From Aquilaria yunnanensis (taxonomy: Eukaryota; Streptophyta; Magnoliopsida; Malvales; Thymelaeaceae), in the NCBI GenBank assembly GCA_039654915.1, contig CM077597.1, positions 74,092,001-74,156,000 of the forward strand: a stretch of DNA of 64,000 nt. Reading direction: 5' to 3'. Under the pieces are notes generated by a model. The model did no database searches and was not told the DNA's origin. It saw only the letters and a program-made list of their open reading frames with translations. This document shows positions 24,614 to 37,712 of this stretch, piece after piece. The translations under genes and the position numbers were made by a program. Numbering within the stretch: the first letter of the stretch is position 1; each line of letters begins with the position of its first letter.

Positions 24614-27600
24614 ATGATAAATTCAATCTTGGGAACTCAAGCAATGAAATTTGAAGGGTCTTGTTTTTTTATTGTTTTGTGCTTTCTTCTTATGGTTCAT
24701 GTCCAGCTTCTTCATTCATACCCGACCCCAATGAACTGCACTGAAACATCACGCGTCTGCTCATCGTTTCTGGCCTTCAAGCCCCAACAAAACCAGACTC
24801 TAGCTGTGATCCAGAGCATGTTCGACGTTTTGCCCCAAGACATTAACGTGGAAGGGAACGGTTATGGTTATGTGTTTGTGAGAAAAAACTGTTCTTGTCT
24901 CTCAACAAAGGTCTATGCAGCAAACACCACTTTCACAGTTAGATCAAATGATGGGTATGTTTCTGACATGGTCGTGGAAGCTTATGATGGGCTTGCTTTT
25001 GTACCCAATATCACGAGGAAGGCAAGAGTTGGAGCTGTTGTCTTCTCGAGGCTCTTCTGTGGTTGCTCGAGTGGGTTGTGGAATTACTTGCTGAGTTATG
25101 TGATGAGAGATGGGGATAGCGTGCAATCCTTGGCTAGCCGATTTGGGGTTAGCATGGACAGTATCGAGCAAGTGAATGGGATTCAAGATCCGGATAATGT
25201 CACTGTTGGTGCTTTGTACTATGTTCCATTGGATTCAGGCGAGTCATATTTTCACATTGCTTTGTTGCTGTAATGAGATTTCGCATTTTGGTTTGCGGTT
25301 TCGGATGATATGGATGAAACTGGTATTATAACGAAAAGTCAGCTGATCAACCAATCTTATTGTTTGAAGTAGGAATAGATGGTATTGTTCTTATTATTAT
25401 TAGTATTATTTGGTGCATCAGCCTCTGCAAGATCATATGAACATGCTTTCGTGAAGCTTCTATCATTTGCTTGAGTAAAGCATGCTTAGTGAAGTGGGTG
25501 AGCGTATATGTGACTTGGATGTGTGGAGCTGAACTTTGAGTTGCATAGGCAGTTTTTTTGGTTGTAAAGCTAATTGACTAGGTGACTGAAGTCTGATTTT
25601 CTAATTGATCAAAAAGGCTTTGGATGTTACTGGCACAACCATGTGTAGGACTGTCTAACCATGTACCCAACACTGGGGGAAACAGGTAAAGATAGAACTA
25701 ATGTTACATGGATTGGGTTGGTGAGAAGGATTTCGGTCAATTAGTAGAGAATATACCAACAGCAGAATTTATGTAGAAGACCTTAACAAATTTACTGTTA
25801 AAGTTCCGTTGAGTTGGGGGATCTGTTATACTCGTGGTGTTATGATTCCATTCTACAATTTCGAACACACTGTTGGAGAAACTTTTCTGATCAGCGAACA
25901 CCCTGCTTGAAGTATTTTGAAAACTAGGAAATTGATTTACAGTTGATTTTCTGTGTATATTCATTTCTCAATGTACTGCTCTACTTTTAATTTGTATAGG
26001 AACAAAATTTTAGCACACAATGGTTCACATTTTCCTGGCTGAGTTTTATTTATTTTACCCATCATCCATTCAAGCAGCTGAGATTTAGTATTGTATGCTT
26101 GGGTTTTGCTTCTAGACATACTTTCTGCCTGTGGACCTTTTCTTATTGAGTTGTTGATTTTAATTATAGTTCCTGGTGATCCGTATCCTGTTGAGAGCGA
26201 TATTACCCCAGTACCTGCTGTAGCACCTCCTATTGACAGCACTTCAGGTATGAAGTTACGCATTAAATAGCAGTTTAAAGTGTGGAAAAGGTGAATGTTC
26301 TTCTAGCTACTGCAGTGCAATTGATGGTCTTAATAGTTTTCTTTTCTTTCTTTTTCCCACTATGTCTGGTGTGCAACTCTTGAAGACAGGAGATGCATAT
26401 GGTATGTTCTTATTTTAAGAAAAACAAAATTATTCCTCACAGTGGGTGCTACAACTGCACTGCTTTACAGTGAATAGGTGATGGGCAGTCTATTGGACTT
26501 CTTTAATTCTACGGATGATCAAGCGATAATCACTTAAATTTGCCCCATTAAGAACCCAGATGTTTTAATTCCCTTCAACTGTGTTTTTTATTATGGTTCT
26601 GTTCCGGGTTTAAAATTGTTTCCCGTTTTCCTTTGGTCTATGTGCATTTTGAGGGTCTTCCCTTTGATAATGAGTAAATGCCCGATTCTTTGATTCTCAG
26701 GATTATCATTTGCATCTGATGCAGCAATTGTCCGATTCTTTGATTTCTAAGAATTATCATTTGCATCTGATGCAGAAACTGAAGGAAATCATAAAGCTCA
26801 TGTGCCAAATGGATGGATAATTGGTGGTATTGCAGCTGGGTTTGCTCTCACAGTTGTAGCTATTGTTGTATGTGTTACTTTGAGGTCATCAAGATGCTTT
26901 TCTGGGAGTCTTGGTGCTGTAAAAAATTCTGATGGGAAAAGTTCTCATAAGTTTCAAATTCTTCGGAAGCCTAGTTTCTGCTGTGGTTCTGGAAGGTACC
27001 TCTTTGGCAAATCAGGGGATTGGAACCAAAACAGTAGGGAACCAACCAACAACCAGATTACCATTCCAAAAGGTTGTAGCATTCCAGTGTATTCATTATT
27101 TTTCTTATTTTTTCAGAAAAGATCATAGTTGACTATGAAAACAATTCATCTCAAGTTAAAAAATGTCATATAATAAGCTATCAAGCTGTAGATTGAAATC
27201 CATTTCAAAGTTACTTGATGCCAGAGAGCCTGGAGATTCATCCCCTAACATTGGCCTAGGATTTATTCACTAGATTGGATTCTGCTCTCTATTGAGCCAA
27301 TCGGTATAAAGCATTTGAAAAGCAATTAAAGGGCTAGCCTATATATTTTTTTAGGCAGTATGTTACTGGTTAGTTTTCTCTTGCACTTATCCTTGTTTAT
27401 GCTGGTTGCTATTTCAACATCTACCATGTGATCTCTGGATCGCAGAGGAAAAGCAACCTCCTGGTTGTGACAAGGCAGGCTTCACCTACATTTTCAAATA
27501 ATATTCCTAGATTTTCATGTTTGTGATGTATTCTCATGTTTGATGCTGCAAGTGTACAAGAATTATACTTGAAGGTCTATAGTACCATAGCCTGTGCAGC

Positions 27601-30600
27601 TCATGGAAGGTTTTTTAATTTTGACATTTAAGTACTTTTGAGTGGATCAAATTTAGACAACTCCATGTTGACTCTCAGATTCTGCTGTCAAGTTGGGGAA
27701 ACTATGTTAGCCATTAGCTATTATCATTTATTGTAAAGTGTTTGTATGGTTTATATGCCAGTTCTAATATGAAACATTTGGTCATACGTCACAGCCCTAG
27801 ATACGGACGTATTTACTTTGGAGAAACCTGTGGTTTTCCCATATGAGGAGATTCTGTTTTCAACTGATGGGTTCTCTGATGCCAATCTTCTTGGCCACGG
27901 AACTTATGGTTCTGTTTACTACGGTTTCCTGCGGGACCAGGTTAGATGCTGCTTGTCTCTGATCATGGTTGAGACCTGGGACCATAAAGTATCAGAATTT
28001 TGATGCTTAAATTTTTGAACCACATAGGAGGTTGCTGTCAAAAGGATGACTGCAACAAAAACAAAAGAATTTACTGCAGAGATGAAGGTCCTGTGCAAGG
28101 TTCATCATACAAATCTGGTATTGTCTTTGTAAACCAATGGTTTTCAATTGTAACCTTGAGACCATGGAGCTTACTACTGCTTGCTTACTACTGCTTGCAA
28201 TTCAAGCCACTGACTTCACTTTTCATTTCATTTTCCCGAAGGTAGAATTGATTGGCTATGCTGCCACAGATAGTGAGCTGTTCCTTATATATGAATTTGC
28301 TCAGAAAGGTTCACTAAGGAATCACTTGCATGATCCTCAGAACAAAGGTAAGGTGGCATTTGTTTCGTAAGATGGTACCCTTATTTATTTTTGAACAGCA
28401 TGAACAGGAATGGCTATTTTCATGTGTTTCTTGATTATGTGATGATCAACAAAAGCTCTCTAGGCATAACAAAAATCCTAAACTGAAGTCTAGAATAACC
28501 AATAAGGTATGTTAGTTTAATAGTTATAGATGAGCTCATATATATAGAATTCTCATAGTTCCAAAACTACTCATATCCCATAGTGCAAGCATTATACTAA
28601 ATGATGAGCTACTACTGTTGTTCCAAATCAGACTCCTAACAGATGGCTTCCCTAGTTTGCTAGGAAGCTTCTATGTCTAAATTCATGAAGCGGATCTAGT
28701 TCAGGTGGATGCTATTGAAGTTATACAACAGTAGTTAAGTTCTGCTATTCTTTCCATCATGTGATAAGGGTCTAGCGATATTAAATGTTCACACAATTTT
28801 TGTAGTTTAGTTACTGGTCAGAATATTATTCTAACACCTAGGATCCTGCAAACTATAGCCATGTGCTTCAGATGGTAGATCTCATCTACTCACAAGGCAT
28901 GAAGTTCATATTATCATTGGATTTGCAAACTTTTTGCTCGAAGGTCATACACCACTTTCATGGAACATGAGGGTTCAAATTGCACTTGATGCTGCAAGAG
29001 GCTTGGAGTACATCCATGAACACACAAAAAACCATTATGTGCATCGAGACATCAAGTCGAGCAACATCTTACTGGATGGTTCTTTCCGAGCAAAGGTTTG
29101 GAGCTTGGATGTCCTTGACTTCAGTCCTTTTTCTTTTTTCTTGTTTCCTGTTCCTTTTCTTTTTGCTTTTTGCTCTTCAAATTCCCTTGTAAACAGTTTA
29201 TAGTTGACTGGATTCAGTGTATTCTGCATTTAGATTTCCGACTTTGGGTTGGCAAAACTTGTTGCAAAAACTGGTGATGGAGAAGTCACTGCTACAAAAG
29301 TTGTTGGTACCTTTGGGTATTTGGCCCCTGAGTAAGTAATGATTTCAGAAATGTGGCTATTAAATGTTTGAAACAGGATATTAACATACTATTTGATGAA
29401 TACAGATATTTGAGTGGCGGTTTTGCTACTGCCAAGAGTGACGTATATGCATTTGGTGTTGTCCTTTTTGAGATTATATCTGGGAAGCAGGCAGTCATTC
29501 GAACAGAGGGCACAGGGATGAAGAATGCTGAAAGGAGGTCTTTAGCATCCATTGTGAGTTCCGCACAACGTTAGTTGATAACTTAGTAATTTGACAAGCC
29601 ATATATGAGCCCTCCACTATAGCTATCATTCTTTCCTTGTTTCTTACTCTTGCCGTGGAGCTAGCTGTTAGGTCAAACTAGAAATTTGATCACATAGATG
29701 TGGAGTTGAAAGAAGCTTAGGTATTTCCAGTAGCTGCTTGTTGCAGTCTTTACGTGATTCCAGAAGCTTGACTACTTTTTCCAAGTTTTCTGGTCATGCA
29801 AATGCAATATTTTTTGCTTATGTTATTTCTCTGATGCTACTTTGTGAAATTTCAGATGCTAACAGTTCTCCGCCACACCCCGGACTCGCTGAGCATGTCA
29901 AATATGAAGGGCTACATTGATCCTACCATGATGGATTTGTATCCCCATGATTGCGTCTTCAAGGTTTGTTCCCAATCCCTGCTCAATCATTCCTGGTATT
30001 ACTTTTAATTACAGTTTGCCCCCTGAGGTTTTAGGTGAAATTACAATCTGTTCCTATTTGAAAAATGTACACTTCGCCCCCTACATATGAAGATTTTTTA
30101 TGTAGTGTCCCCATAAATTCAAATTATATAATATTCTCCGGCTGAAGTTCTTTGAACTTTTTGGTTTTTGCACACGGATTACAAAAGAGGAAAAAGTTTA
30201 TGTTTTCAACTTTCGCCCTTCATTTTTTTTTGCATATAAATTAAGAAAGATGTAAAAAGTAAATATTGAAATGATAGTTTAAAGGATAATATGATAAAAT
30301 AATATACTAAATCTGAAAATGTAGCAAACGAGTAATTTTTAACAACCAGTTGGCAGTTCAAATTATCAAACTTTTCATCTATCTTTCAAATGGTTCGTTC
30401 ACTCAGTTAACAGGGCAAAGTTGTCTGGTAACACTGTATTGCTTAACTCCCCGATTCACTCAGGTGGCAATGCTGGCAAAGCAATGTGTGGATGAGGATC
30501 CAATCCTGCGCCCGGACATGAAGCAGGTCGTGATTACGTTGTCACAAATCCTCTTGTCCTCGGTTGAGTGGGAAGCAACTCTTGCTGGCAACAGTCAGGT

Positions 30601-30628
30601 ATTCAGCGGCCTTGTCCAGGGAAGATAG
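24614..30628 (+). CDS. LYK3: LysM domain receptor-like kinase, LYK3 type (12 exons)
   Basis: A plasma-membrane receptor kinase with LysM ectodomain, the family that senses GlcNAc-based glycans such as chitin. Exons: 24614-25238, 26170-26247, 26390-26401, 26776-27072, 27795-27940, 28028-28117, 28242-28347, 28944-29095, 29234-29331, 29406-29553, 29856-29963, 30464-30628. All phases agree. From the second ATG (24644) it is 664 residues; from the first, 674. The second ATG starts a classic signal peptide. Seen in order: signal peptide, NCSC and CGC cysteine motifs, a LysM ([23 protein letters not shown]), a TM helix about 242-265, then a kinase. The kinase has a Gly loop GHGTYGSV (361-368), VAVK Lys381, HRD 475-477, DFG 495-497 and APE, so it looks active. 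It closely matches what I recall of Arabidopsis LYK3, down to the end SGLVQGR. Confidence 0.93.
25237..25242 (+). other. Non-canonical GC splice donor of LYK3 intron 1
   Basis: The exon must end at G25238 to keep the frame (GAT TCA G, then TT CCT GGT after the acceptor at 26169). The intron then starts GCGAGT rather than GTGAGT. GC-AG introns are a known minor class and the rest of the donor (AG|GCGAGT) fits that consensus. No GT nearby would preserve the conserved LDSVPG reading. Confidence 0.75.
26390..26401 (+). other. 12-nt microexon of LYK3
   Basis: GAGATGCATATG lies between TGAAGACAG and GTATGTTC, a good acceptor and donor. It adds four residues (G-D-A-Y) in phase 1-1, between the TSG end of exon 2 and ETEGNHK of exon 4. 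Skipping it also keeps the frame, so it could be an alternative exon. Confidence 0.6.
26682..26782 (+). repeat. ~50-bp tandem duplication containing a splice acceptor
   Basis: CCGATTCTTTGATT...ATTATCATTTGCATCTGATGCAG occurs at 26682-26724 and again at 26732-26775. Both copies end in the same acceptor. The second is used in the model (exon 4 starts at 26776). Using the first would put a TAA in frame within nine codons. Confidence 0.85.
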
Positions 30629-31320
30629 TTTTGGACATTAAGGTCATTCTTTGTTCTTCAATTTCCCCCCTCTTCAATCTTCATGGCCCTTTGATCCATA
30701 TAACCAATTTGTATAGTCGCGTTTCGAGGTAATTCCTTTACAGTCGTCGTTCGAGGTAATTCCTTTACAGTCATCGTTCTCTCCATTTTGAGATGTATTA
30801 GGCTCATTATGTCATCTTTGCTTGGACAACTCGTTCATAAATTGAGCATGTTGGTTTTCGTCGATCGAGTTCAACTAAACATATTTCTTTTGGGTCACAA
30901 TTTTTCTCCACTCGAACTAACCAGCAAATGTTATTTCAGATAGAGTGCATGTAATGTTTTTCCTCTGAGAAGACAAGGTATATAAATCCACTTTGCGAAC
31001 CTACCATAAAAAAAACAGTTGTTCTCAGTTGGGAATCCTACTACTGCCGCAATTTTTGTGCTGTTGACTGTGAGGGGGCTAAGGTTTTCATTAAATTTCA
31101 GTTCTTATAAAGGTGTTTTGGCCAATTATAGGGGAGGCTAGAATGTATTTATTAGAACTTAAGGACTAAAAATACAAGTTTTAGCATTTTAGGGGAGGCT
31201 AGAATGTATTTAATACTAAAACTTAAGGACTGAAACTGAAAATTCAAGCCCCCCAGCCTCCCCTAGTACGCCCGTGGCCGTGAGAGCTGTTGCTCTTGCT
31301 TTATATCCTAAATTTATTTA
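30629..31320 (+). other. 3' flank of LYK3 with two short repeats
   Basis: The likely 3' UTR and terminator region. A tandem repeat of about 30 bp (CGAGGTAATTCCTTTACAGTC, about 30726-30775) has two copies. A diverged direct repeat with AGGGGAGGCTAGAATGTATT occurs near 31130 and 31192. No gene is seen. Confidence 0.6.
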
Positions 31321-34234
31321 AAATGATTATGTCATGATATAATTTGAAAAGTAAATAAACGTATAAAAATAAAAAGTACTTTTATGTTATCATTATAATT
31401 GATTAAAAAGTAAAAGTTACTAATTATGTATGGAGTACAATTATTACTAACTTCTAAAGATCAATAATGGTCACTATTGGATGAATAGTGCCATTGTTAT
31501 GAGTTGGTTGACCTCAGTTGGTTTTGGACCTTAGTTTCATTGCTTTTTTGTTTTTCGCTTTTGTTTTTTGTTTTTTTATTTTTTTTTTAGGATACAATTT
31601 GCTCTTTCTTGAGTTTTATCTCATTTTGCAAGGCGCTTGCTTTTCTGAGGACCTAGGTTGTAATTTATCTGGTTTTAGTATGCTTCACATTTGTGTCGGT
31701 AAAAATGCGATTTCAGTCCTTATTTTTCTAATTTTTTCATTTTTGGACCTGAGTAATGCCCATGTTACATTTCAGTTTCCAAATTTTATAATTATTTAAT
31801 TAAATCTTCTATTTGCTCTCTTGGCCCCGAAGCTTTTCTTTTTATTATTTTTTATGTACGATCTTCTAAAGTTTTATCGTCATTGAGTCAATTATTAAAT
31901 CTTTACTACCTAAAGTTTTTCCATTTTTTGTCTTGATTTTAACTTTTTTTTATTGATTTTCTTTATTGTTGTTCTCTAAAATGAGGCTTTAATCATTATA
32001 ATTTGTTTACTTTTGGTATGATTTTGGTTGGTTCGACTTTAGTTAGTTTTTTTTTAACTTTATTTTCTTTTTATCTTTATTAAATTAATAATTAAAGTGT
32101 TAATTGACTAATATATATTTAACATAGTTTTGTATTTCTTTCATTTTTTTATCATTATTGATTATTAAGATTTTTAGCATCAATTATTTACTTCAAACTC
32201 TATAGTTTAATAAAGTAATTTGGTCCATAATTGTTAAATTTGAGAGTAAATTTTTTATTGATATTAAAAATTAGATTTTGTATTAATAGGAGATGAAATT
32301 TTTATTGAATTTTTTTTAATTAAAGAATAAGATATGCGTTGTTTTGAAGCATATAACGTGTTTTGTATCGCACTGTTATTATTAAAATTTATTACAAGAA
32401 ATATCCACTATAATATGTGGGTCATCAAATCTCTCTATTTGTTTTCTTGGTCTTTAATTTTTTTGTTATTTTTTTTTTGTTTATTGTCTTCTAAAGCAAA
32501 ATATTGGTAATTATGATTTGTTTCTCTTATTTTTTTTTAAATTAACTATAGTGACTTAGTTTAACTTATTTTTTATTATTAATTTTTAAAACAAAAATTT
32601 AGTCATTATGAATTGTTTACTTTTTGGTATGGTTCAAGCTAATTCATTTTATCTAACGTTTTCATTTATCATTTTTCCTTTATTAAGTTGATGGTTAAGT
32701 CTCTAATTCTTAAAATCTTTATATTTACTCTCTTGCTCTAAAGATCATTTTTTTGTTATTTTTTAATTATTAATCATTAAACCCTATTTCTTGTAATTGA
32801 AATTCCACTCTTAATCTTATATTATTAACCTTTTCATATTATTTTTATTTTCTAAAATAAAATTTTAGTCTCCACAGTTTATCTATTGATACGTAGATTT
32901 TTTTTTTTTTTGCTCTCTTAGTCCCAAAACTTTATCATAACTTTTTATCTTAGTTCTTGCTTTTCTTTTTTCTTTTTTTATAAAAATTTCTTTTTTCCGT
33001 CAATGATCACCACTATTTATATTCACATTTAATGATGATATGAATTAAACCGTAGCAATGCACGGACACCATGAACCTTGTATATTTCTAAAGATGAACA
33101 TTTGTTACTATTCATGGATAGTGCCAATTGTTTGCGGATAAAATGTTTTAAGCCAAGAGCTTTTGAGCCAAAATAAATTTTATTATAAATTACACTATAT
33201 TTCTAAAGATGAACACAAGTACCGTAGATAAATAGTGCAAAAGTAGAGTGAAAGTGCACTGTTGCAGCTAGTTTTTTTGTTTTGTTTGCTTTTTTTTTCT
33301 ACACTAGATTGATTGTCAAGCGGATCGCGTCCTGAGGGCTAGTATTGCTATTTTTTTAGTTTAAGCTTGTTTCACTTTTGATTGTAGTTAAATGCGTTTT
33401 CCGTTTCAGAATTTCTAACATTTACCATATAAGTCACTAAATTTGATTTGTGTTACGTTTTGGTCCACAAACTTAATAATTACTTAATATTATTTCTATT
33501 TGCTCTCTTACTCCCCAAACTTTTTTGTTGTGTTTTTATGTACAATTTTCTAAAGAAAAATAAATTAAACAAAAATTTTCTATTTTCATCATATCTTTTC
33601 ATTATTGATAATTGAGTTTTGTAGCATGAGTTAGTTAATTCAAAAAATTTATTGTTTAATAAAGTAATTTGGTCCATACTTGTTAAAATTGAAAGTGAAA
33701 TTTTCTAAATAAACTTCCCACCAATATTAAAAATTAGAATTTGAGTTGATAAGAGAAATTTTTTAGTTAATTATTCTTTAACGAGAAAAAAATATCAATC
33801 ACTTTTAAACATGTACAAATGCTACTTTTCGATCATGACTAACCATTTTAATGATAAAAATATAATATAAAGAAAACTCAGCTCAAAATTAAAATAAAGT
33901 AAAATTTTAATTGACATTTATTTTAATAATAAATTTATCAAAAAAAAAAAATACCTACTATAAAGTGCGGGTAACAAAAAACCTAGCAACTTTTAATTAA
34001 AGATGAACATAGTTACTGTTGGATGAATAGTAGTAAGTGTTTCGCTGAAATAAACAGTTTTCTTCCTGGCCAAGAACATGTCTTGGAAAAAGATTGGAGA
34101 AACCACAGAAAAGGTCCCCAATATCTAATGCTTTACTTGAATTTCCTTAAACTTTCTTGTCTTCTAGTTGAACCTCCATTTTGCAGTAGCAAACTTTTGT
34201 GCCAGAGATGAGCAATGCCCTAGGAAATAATTCT
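31321..34234. other. AT-rich DNA with two diverged copies of a Helitron-like repeat
   Basis: 31770-32430 and 33430-33990 share the same order of phrases: TATTTGCTCTCTT, 'TTTATGTACaATyTTCTAAAG', AATAAAGTAATTTGGTCCAT and 'ATTAAAAATTAGAaTTTg'. Short motifs of the type AAGATGAACA..TTACTATTGGATGAATAGTGCC recur near 31460, 33091, 33199 and 33997. A GCAATGCACGGACACC phrase at about 33055 resembles the GC-rich 3' ends of Helitrons. No gene is supported; open frames here are T-rich artefacts. Confidence 0.4.
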
Positions 34235-34594
34235 TTAATTTAATGGTCCTAATATTTTTTAACTTAAGTCAATTAAATTTCAAATGGCTTATTTTTATTC
34301 TTACGTCTTTTTTACCTGAAACTAATTTTAATTAAAATCTAATATTATGTAGGTGTAATAATCCATTGAGAATATACTTTTTATAATATTACTAAATTTT
34401 TATGAATTTTTTTAGTTTTAGACATTAAAAAAGAAAAATTCATAAAAATTTAATAACATCATGAAAATTTAATTTCAAATGGATTATAGAATCTATGTAA
34501 TATTAACTTTTAAATAAAATTAGTTTTAGGCAAAAAAGATGTAAAAATAAAAATAAGTCAGTTGACTTAAGTTAAAATAAATTGGCCCAATTAA
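34235..34594. mobile_element. Foldback MITE, 360 bp
   Basis: The two arms pair over nearly their whole length (left 34235-34410, right 34425-34594), with a short loop at about 34412-34425. Matching phrases include TTTTTTAACTTAAGTCAA on the left against TTTATTTTAACTTAAGTCAA on the right read in reverse. Identity is about 80% by eye. No clean target duplication was found. Confidence 0.82.
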
Positions 34595-37292
34595 CCCCAT
34601 TTTTTATAGTAGCTTTTTATACTCTAGCCTCCATCTGTCAAGGTGCTAACATCGTTTTGTACCAAAATTAAAACGGTTGAAAGTGTATTTTTCAATAATA
34701 TCACACATAGGGCTCTACATTTTTCCACAATGCTACACTTTTGTCTGCAAACTTTGAAAAGTTTCAAATATGTAACCATTACATTATATTGCAACGAAGT
34801 ATCGGTCGCCATGCTTCCACTAATCTACACAATGATCATGAACATGAACAACTGCAATGCGTGACCTCCATGAATCTTGTGTATATACTAAAGAGGAGTT
34901 TTGAATTACTATTCACCTATAGTAACAAACAGTACCGCCCTTTGGCCTGTCAATATAGTCTGGCCCAAAATTAGGAGTATTGATATTTTCAAGTCAATTT
35001 TTGGCCTAATGGACTGACAGTGATGTCGTTTTCATCTTAATCTTGTCACAGATGGGGGTGTAAATGAGTCAAGCTTTTATCAGGTAGCTCAAGCTTGAAT
35101 TCGAGTTTTGTTACTTATCAAGCTAAACCCTATCGAGCTCGAGTTCAAGCCTGAGCTTAAAACCTAGCTTGATTACTTAAGGGGCCAAGCTCGTATAACG
35201 TAATGAGCTTAATAGGCCTCACACATCCCATAATCCTACGAAGACTTGGGCTTGAACTCCTAAGCCTTAATTGCCCCCAAATACCTAATTATGAGAGAGT
35301 TCTGTACCATTCCTTCCCAATACCCAATATTTCCAAAACTCAAGCCCCTTTCCCCCGACCATTCACGGACTACCACCATGATCGACTACAAAATGACGAC
35401 GATGCATCTCAAGCTCAACGGCAACTCCTTGATGTGCCCATTTTCTCCAAGCACGATTGCTCAACGCCCCTATCCAGCGCAACACAGTTAGGACTCATTG
35501 TAGATGAACAATAATGGTAATTTGGGCCTCATGTGAACAGTTGCACTGATTTAGTCCGAAATTATGGCCTCTGTCAAAACAAAATTACATTGCCCACATA
35601 TCAATTCTGGATTCAGATACATGCCCATTAAGGAAAACCAAATCTCGAGACAACTACCCAAAATATAACCTTAGGCTTTCCATTTTCACCAAAATCAGAG
35701 TGGACTCAATTCACTATTGGACCTTTATTCCTTCCATAGACTTTATTAAGTAATTTTCTGCTTATTTTTCTATTTTAAAATAGCCATATAACAAGTTTGA
35801 GTTGACTCTTAATTACAAAAATATATTTTTCATTTTTTGTACAAAAAGACAAGGAAAAAGAAAAAAGAGAAAAAGAAAGCAAAAAATGAAACAAAAAAAA
35901 TATTTTTATAATTATGAAATGAAATCGAGATCACTTTTCACATGTAAATAAAATAAATACAAAAATGAATATTGAAATGATAATAAAGGTGAAAATATTG
36001 CAAAGGTTGGACAACCCAAAATAATAAATGTTGTGAAGAATATAAAACAATATTATAATTATCTATGCAATCAGGTTTATGTATAACTCTTTCACCATTC
36101 TCTATTAATGTAAAAAATTATGAAACATAAATTTCACCGTAAAAATAAAAAAATAAAAACTCCACGTAACATAAATCCTAATTATCACACACACACTGAA
36201 ACAAAGTCGAAAATGCTGTAAATGAACAATGCTACGTTGTTAGGCCGAAATTGAAAAATAACGGCCCAACCCAAGAAGGTAGAAAAATGGTTAAATTATG
36301 AAAAAGGTTCCTCAATTCTGACACGTTAGTTTACTCTTCCTCAAACTTTATTGTCTTCAATTTGACAATACAAATCTATTGTTCTTCACTTCTTTGTCCT
36401 CATGAACGCCAAATTTTGCTTTCTTACAATCGACGTCCCGGACAAAAAATTATTGTAACAACGTCCGGCCAAAATACATCTAGTAATACTACTAATTACA
36501 TCTTTTAAAAGTAGGCATCATAAAGAAAACTGAACACAAACGAAAGTCCTACTTACATAAAACTAAAATTAAACAGGTAGTGATCTATCCACAACCATAT
36601 TCACAGCTTTAAAGAGTTTACATTTTTTCTTAATTAATAAATACAAACAAAAATGTGATGTAATTGAGGAAGAGTTGCATATGTGCTCCATCTAGATATA
36701 ACATTTCAAATTATTGTGTATCAGACAATTTTTTTAATGCATTTGTCACACATTTCTTTTTTCATTTTTCTTTTTCTATCTAGCACCTTTTCCCCCTACA
36801 GAGAATAATTACAACAAAAAGATGAATTAGGATGTAATTTTTGCAACAAAAAGGACTTGATACGGCCAATTAACAAATTCCACCTATATAGATATTTGCA
36901 TGTAGCTTTTATGACTTCTCTCTTTTCCTTCTTTTTATTCTTCTTTTATTTCTGAGTGTAAAAAAAAAAAAAATTCCACTCAAGTTGAAGGAACATTGAG
37001 ATTATACTCACTCATTCCTCCCAAAACTGGTGAAATATTTGAGGTACCTTTATCACTTTACTTTAAACTCTCACTATAAATACTTAAAAAGAAATTATTT
37101 AATCCTCATTTAAACTTTTACTATATAAAACCCTAAAAAGAATTATCTTTAAAATTTTAATTTCATGGGCAAAAATAAAAAGAATAACAAAAATTACAAA
37201 TATTTTAGTCTCCATACCTAGAGAAATGTTTCATCCATTATGAGACAGGATAGAATACTAGAGTTTTACGCAAGAGTTAGTTGAGATGAAAG
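34595..37292. other. AT-rich intergenic DNA
   Basis: No gene is supported. Near 35050 GGGGGTGTAAATGAGTCAAGC followed by CAAGCTTGAATTCGAG phrases resembles the end of a non-autonomous hAT element; no matching second end was found. Short open frames at 35203-35514 lack family features. Confidence 0.4.
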
Positions 37293-37547
37293 AGGTAAAT
37301 GGTAGTTGTCGTTTCAAAACTAATATCCATGTAGATTAATTGTCTCACAATTATCAATTATTACACTGCTCGTCCTCTAACTATAAAATTGTTATAATAA
37401 TATCCTACTGTTAGATTGGACTTTTAAGAAGAGACGGAAGTAAGGGAAAAGTGCACAATTAGTTCTAAAATTTAGAAAATCTTTTATTTGAGTCCTAAAA
37501 TTTTACTATTTTCTAGTTCAATACTAATTTATCCAACTCAAATAGTA

Positions 37548-37712
37548 AAGCTTCTGCTCCTTCCATAGCTGTCCGGTGGTATCGAAGAACGCTTTCATCT
37601 GTGCTGCCATGCAACCACACTTCGTCGGGAATCCGAACAAAATCCCATCCGTCTCAAGCAAATTCGCAGCGGAAATCTTCGGAACCTCAGGGTCCTTCTT
37701 TGGTACCTTCAT
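37548..37712 (-). pseudogene. Fragment of a WrbA/FQR1-type NAD(P)H quinone dehydrogenase
   Basis: The reading KMKVPKKDPEVPKISAANL, then ETDGILFGFPTKCGCMAAQM, then KAFFDTTGQLWKEQKL, matches the middle of plant WrbA/FQR1-like flavoproteins (the ADGFLFGFPTRYG, MAAQMKAFFD and GSLWKEQKL blocks). It lacks the N-terminal flavin-binding region and the C-terminal half. It stops at WKEQKL, which could be an ancestral exon end. The fragment sits inside a MULE-like element, so it was probably captured. It is not a functional gene. Confidence 0.7.

Noticed and set aside
31321..34234. Genes in the AT-rich stretch
   Set aside because: All open frames are Phe/Leu-rich products of poly-T DNA, with no domain and no splice context.
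35203..35514. A plus-strand protein-coding gene of 103 residues
   Set aside because: No domain, low-complexity composition, and surrounding sequence typical of a hAT-like repeat end.
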